From Candidatus Omnitrophota bacterium (GTDB lineage: Bacteria; Omnitrophota; Gorgyraeia; 2-02-FULL-51-18), in NCBI GenBank assembly GCA_023247955.1, contig JAHFFL010000061.1, positions 1 to 6,975 on the forward strand: a stretch of DNA of 6,975 bases, in the 5' to 3' direction. Made by a program: the position numbers and the translations under genes. Below the pieces are notes generated by a model. The model did not search any database, was not told where the DNA came from, and saw only the letters and a program-made list of their open reading frames with translations. Position 1 is the stretch's first letter, and each line of letters starts with the position of its first letter. Below are positions 4,268-6,975 of the stretch, one piece after another.

Positions 4268-5991
4268 AAAACCTGAACGACCGTCTGCTCCAGCTTCTCA
4301 AGGCCTCCAACCGGATTGGTGACAAGGACATCCGGCTCGTGCTTCAAGAGCATGCCAAGAATCCGGCCGAAAAAATCCGCGTCATCCTGGTCCGCAGGGG
4401 GTTGGTGGCCGAAAATGAGCTCAGCTCGCTCCTGAGCACCGAGCTTAAAATCCCGTTTTTGAATTTGGCAAAATACAAAATCGATCCCGAAGTAATTCAC
4501 CAGGTGCCCGAAAAACTGGCCAAGAGCCACCAGGTGATCCCGATTTCCAAGATCGGAGATAAGTTGACGCTCGCGATGGCGGATCCGCTGGACATCTTGG
4601 CCGTCGACGATATCGAACTGCATACCCGGATGAAGGTCGACTGCGTGGTCAGCACGGCGAAGGATATTCAAGAGGCCATCGACCGTTTTTATCCGCATGA
4701 GGCCGAGGACATGGCAGCAATCGCGAGCGCCGCGAGCGAAGTTTCGGAAGAGCTTCGTGTCGTCAAAGGCGAAGAAGATTCGGACGTCTCGAAAGCCACG
4801 GGACTAATGAACGAAGCGCCGGTCGTGAAACTGGTCGATCTTTTGCTGCTGGAGGCGCTGAGAAAGCGGGCCAGCGACATTCACATCGAGCCGTTCGAGA
4901 AAAACGTACGCGTGCGTTACCGCATCGACGGAAATCTCGAAGAGGCCTTCGAGATACCCAAGAAAAACCAAAACGCGGTGTTGACGCGCCTTAAGATCAT
5001 GTCGCGGCTCGACATCACGGAGAACCGCGTTCCGCAGGACGGTAGGTTCAAGGTCAAGGTCCGCGAAAAGGAGGTGGATTTTCGCGTCTCTATCCTTCCG
5101 GTTTACTTCGGCAATAAGGTGGTGATGAGGATTCTCGACAAGGGGGCGCTCAGTTTCGGGTTGGACCATTTGGGTTTTTTGCCGGAGACGTTGGGCGCGT
5201 TTAAGGCGGCCGTTGAAAAACCGTTTGGCATGATCCTCATCACCGGGCCCACCGGAAGCGGAAAATCCACGACGCTTTATTCGATTTTGAGCCAGCTCAA
5301 TACGCCCGAGAAAAACATTATCACGATCGAAGATCCCATTGAGTACCAGATCAAGGGGATCACTCAGATTCACGCGCGGCCGGAGGTCGGGCTCGATTTC
5401 GCGAACGGTCTCCGCGCGATTCTCAGGCAAAGCCCGGATGTCGTGATGGTCGGAGAGATTCGTGACTCGGAAACGGCTGACATCGCGATCAAGGCCGCGC
5501 TCACGGGCCAGCTGGTGCTCAGCACATTGCACACCAACGATGCGGCGGGCGCCATGACGCGTCTGGTGGACATGCATGTGGAGCCGTTTCTTATCGCGTC
5601 AAGCGTGATTCTTGTTGCGGCGCAGCGGCTTTGCCGGAAGATCTGCGGCCATTGCAAGGAGAAGGTGGATATTCCGAAAGAAGTGTTTGGGCGCCTGAAC
5701 GTGCGGTTTGAAAAAATCGCGCCGAACGCGAAGGACAGGAATTTTTTCAAGGGAAAAGGTTGTACCCATTGCAATCGCACGGGTTATTGGGGACGCATGG
5801 GCGTGCTGGAGACGCTGGTGGTCGATGACACGGTCCGGGATCTTGTGGTCAAAAATGCCTCCGCGTTTGAGATTAAAAATTACGCGGTCAAGAATGGGAT
5901 GACCACGCTGCATGAGGATGCTTTAAAAAAATGCTGTCAGGGGCTTACGACGCTCGATGAAGTGATACGTGTGACGATGGGGGACGAATAA
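4264..5991 (+). CDS. PilB/GspE-type assembly ATPase B with eroded MshEN domain
   Basis: 575-residue paralogue of the preceding ATPase, with the same architecture. In the MshEN domain (about 1-144) the first motif begins RLL instead of RLG, its terminal Gln is His30, the spacer is 6 residues rather than 5, and the second motif has KIR with a terminal Glu60. Loss of c-di-GMP binding is therefore likely. The ATPase core looks intact: SDIHIEP (204-210), Walker A GPTGSGKS (328-335), catalytic Glu356 in IEDPIE, GEIRD (397-401), TLHTNDA (421-427), and a zinc site CGHC (461-464) with CTHC (500-503). The first His-box residue is Gln416 where ATPase A has His. Several core blocks are nearly identical to ATPase A, including VDFRVS..P.YFG. 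The ATGA overlap implies coupled synthesis. It could be the main PilB, a subunit of a mixed hexamer, or the motor of a second pilus or type II-like system; the window cannot decide. Confidence 0.88.
   Translation: MKNLNDRLLQLLKASNRIGDKDIRLVLQEHAKNPAEKIRVILVRRGLVAENELSSLLSTELKIPFLNLAKYKIDPEVIHQVPEKLAKSHQVIPISKIGDKLTLAMADPLDILAVDDIELHTRMKVDCVVSTAKDIQEAIDRFYPHEAEDMAAIASAASEVSEELRVVKGEEDSDVSKATGLMNEAPVVKLVDLLLLEALRKRASDIHIEPFEKNVRVRYRIDGNLEEAFEIPKKNQNAVLTRLKIMSRLDITENRVPQDGRFKVKVREKEVDFRVSILPVYFGNKVVMRILDKGALSFGLDHLGFLPETLGAFKAAVEKPFGMILITGPTGSGKSTTLYSILSQLNTPEKNIITIEDPIEYQIKGITQIHARPEVGLDFANGLRAILRQSPDVVMVGEIRDSETADIAIKAALTGQLVLSTLHTNDAAGAMTRLVDMHVEPFLIASSVILVAAQRLCRKICGHCKEKVDIPKEVFGRLNVRFEKIAPNAKDRNFFKGKGCTHCNRTGYWGRMGVLETLVVDDTVRDLVVKNASAFEIKNYAVKNGMTTLHEDALKKCCQGLTTLDEVIRVTMGDE
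5479..5504 (+). repeat. 26-base tract identical in both assembly ATPase genes (copy 2)
   Basis: Second copy of the tract at 3749-3774, offset by 1730 bases in the same orientation. All nine codons use the same synonymous choice, while neighbouring codons for the same residues (for example IRDSET just before) differ. Confidence 0.55.
5979..5984 (+). promoter_or_regulatory. Ribosome binding site of pilC
   Basis: GGGGGA ends 8 bases before the ATG at 5993, inside the last codons of ATPase B. It supports the 5993 start and coupling across the 1-base gap between stop and start. Confidence 0.55.
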
Positions 5992-5992
5992 A

Positions 5993-6975
5993 ATGCCCAG
6001 CTTCCGGTATGTCGCCAAGGACAAGACGGGCCGGTCACTGTCAGGGGTATCGGAAGCCGTAGATCAACGCGCGGTCGTGGAGCTTCTGAGACGACAGGAG
6101 CTGACCATCATTTCGGTCAAACCGGAGAAAAAAAGAGAGGGTCTGCTGTCGCGTATGGTCCGGTTCGGCGAATCGGTGAAGTTGAGCGAGCTGGTTCTTT
6201 TTTCGAGGCAGATCGCCACCATGATTGACAGCGGAATCCCGCTGGTTCAGACGCTTGAGATCCTCACTGAACAGGTTGAGAACCGTCTGTTTAAAAGCAT
6301 TGTCGCCGAAGTGAAGCGAGACGTCGCCGCGGGGCTGGGGTTTCACGACGCGCTGGCCAAACACCCCCGCGCTTTTTCGCCGCTCTTTCTCAACATGGTG
6401 AAGGCTGGTGAATCCAGCGGCGCGCTGGATGACATCATGGACCGCCTGGCCTCTTATCTGGAAAAAACGGATTCGCTGGTCCGCAAGGTGCGGTCCGCGA
6501 TGGTCTATCCGGTCGTCGTGACGCTGATGGCCGGCTCGGTCACGCTGGTCCTGATGCTGAAAGTCGTCCCCGTGTTTAAAGGTATTTTTTTAGATTTCGG
6601 CGGCGAGCTTCCGCTGGCGACGCGCCTCTTGATCGCTGCGAGCGATTTTCTGATTCAGAGTTTTTTTATCTGGCTCCCGGCGTCCGTAATCGGAATCTTC
6701 ATGGGGGCACGATTTTTAAAGACGGAGCGCGGGGCCCTTGTCTTTGACCATTTTAAATTGGAAATGCCGGTGTTTGGGATCATTATGAGGAAGGTCGCGG
6801 TCAGCAAATTTACTCGGACGCTGGCCACGCTGATCAAAAGCGGCGTGCCGATTCTATCGGCGCTTGAGATTGTCGGTAAGACTTCGGGAAACCGGGTGAT
6901 TGAGCGCGCGATTGATAAGGTGAGGACCAGCATCCGGGAGGGGGAGAACATCACGGCCCCGCTGCTTCGGTCCCG
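5993..6975 (+). CDS. pilC: Inner-membrane platform protein PilC/GspF, 3' end cut by the window
   Basis: The polytopic platform protein that PilB and PilT motors act on. The frame is open from ATG 5993 to the window end, giving 327 residues plus 2 bases; the family is usually about 400, so roughly 70-80 residues lie outside. The N-terminus MPSFRYVAKDKTG is typical. The first T2SSF domain (about 69-192) shows FSRQIATMIDSGIPL (70-84), AGESSGALDDIM (138-149) and AMVYPVVV (169-176), running into membrane segment 1 (about 171-195). The family motif ELPLATRLL (205-213) and membrane segment 2 (about 218-240) follow, then the second T2SSF copy begins near 270 with SKFTRTLATLIKSGVPI. The two half-domains share the L..(M/L)I.SG(I/V)P(L/I) signature, the usual internal duplication. 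One platform gene follows two assembly ATPases, so both may use it. PilC is preferred to GspF because of pilT. Confidence 0.93.
   Translation, partial: MPSFRYVAKDKTGRSLSGVSEAVDQRAVVELLRRQELTIISVKPEKKREGLLSRMVRFGESVKLSELVLFSRQIATMIDSGIPLVQTLEILTEQVENRLFKSIVAEVKRDVAAGLGFHDALAKHPRAFSPLFLNMVKAGESSGALDDIMDRLASYLEKTDSLVRKVRSAMVYPVVVTLMAGSVTLVLMLKVVPVFKGIFLDFGGELPLATRLLIAASDFLIQSFFIWLPASVIGIFMGARFLKTERGALVFDHFKLEMPVFGIIMRKVAVSKFTRTLATLIKSGVPILSALEIVGKTSGNRVIERAIDKVRTSIREGENITAPLLRS

Noticed and set aside
5068..5076. Perfect Shine-Dalgarno-like AAGGAGGTG inside ATPase B
   Set aside because: No suitable start codon or alternative frame follows; it encodes the conserved KEV of the KEVDFRVS block.
4804..5577. 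257-codon antisense open frame opposite ATPase B
   Set aside because: Same codon-bias shadow pattern; the sense strand carries all conserved ATPase motifs.
1..6975. tRNA, rRNA, CRISPR array, insertion sequence or riboswitch
   Set aside because: The block is almost wholly coding with gaps of 21 bases or less after the leader; no repeats of CRISPR type, transposase motifs or structured leader were seen, and the predicted 5' UTR is too short for a riboswitch.

Overview
The window is one co-directional + strand block covering most of the motor section of a type IV pilus (T4P) or related pseudopilus operon. It starts at a recognisable sigma70-type promoter and runs off the right edge inside a pilC-like gene. 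Organism: a diderm bacterium is likely, since a PilT retraction ATPase, two PilB/GspE-type assembly ATPases and a PilC/GspF platform protein sit together. Base composition is roughly balanced to moderately GC-rich in the genes (estimated by eye), with an AT-rich leader at 1-98. Tandem PilB paralogues in a compact operon recall uncultivated lineages such as Omnitrophota or Elusimicrobiota, but that is a weak impression; no rRNA or marker gene is present to settle it.

Layout: (1) 1-98, AT-rich leader with a TTGACT-17-TATAAT promoter, an imperfect inverted repeat overlapping its -35 box, and a very short predicted 5' UTR. (2) 99-980, a two-pass membrane protein with a HAMP segment and a GGDEF-fold domain whose signature reads NSYEF, so it is probably not a cyclase. 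(3) 1002-2072, pilT. (4) 2088-2525, a free-standing 145-residue MshEN (GspE/PilB N-terminal) domain. (5) 2522-4267, PilB-type ATPase A. (6) 4264-5991, PilB-type ATPase B. (7) 5993 to the window end, pilC, truncated by the window. The longest non-coding gap after the leader is 21 bases; genes 4/5 and 5/6 overlap by ATGA, and gene 7 starts 1 base after the preceding stop.

How the genes may work together: PilB-type ATPases power pilin assembly through the PilC platform in the inner membrane and PilT powers disassembly. MshEN domains are established c-di-GMP receptors. The operon carries three MshEN copies with a clear gradient of motif preservation: best in ATPase A, altered at both Arg positions in the stand-alone copy, and most eroded in ATPase B. 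A catalytically dead-looking GGDEF protein lies at the operon head. The inference, untested, is a locally encoded control layer in which one ATPase reads c-di-GMP while the solo MshEN protein and the GGDEF-like membrane protein act as adaptors or decoys. The individual families are well known; the combination is the interesting part.
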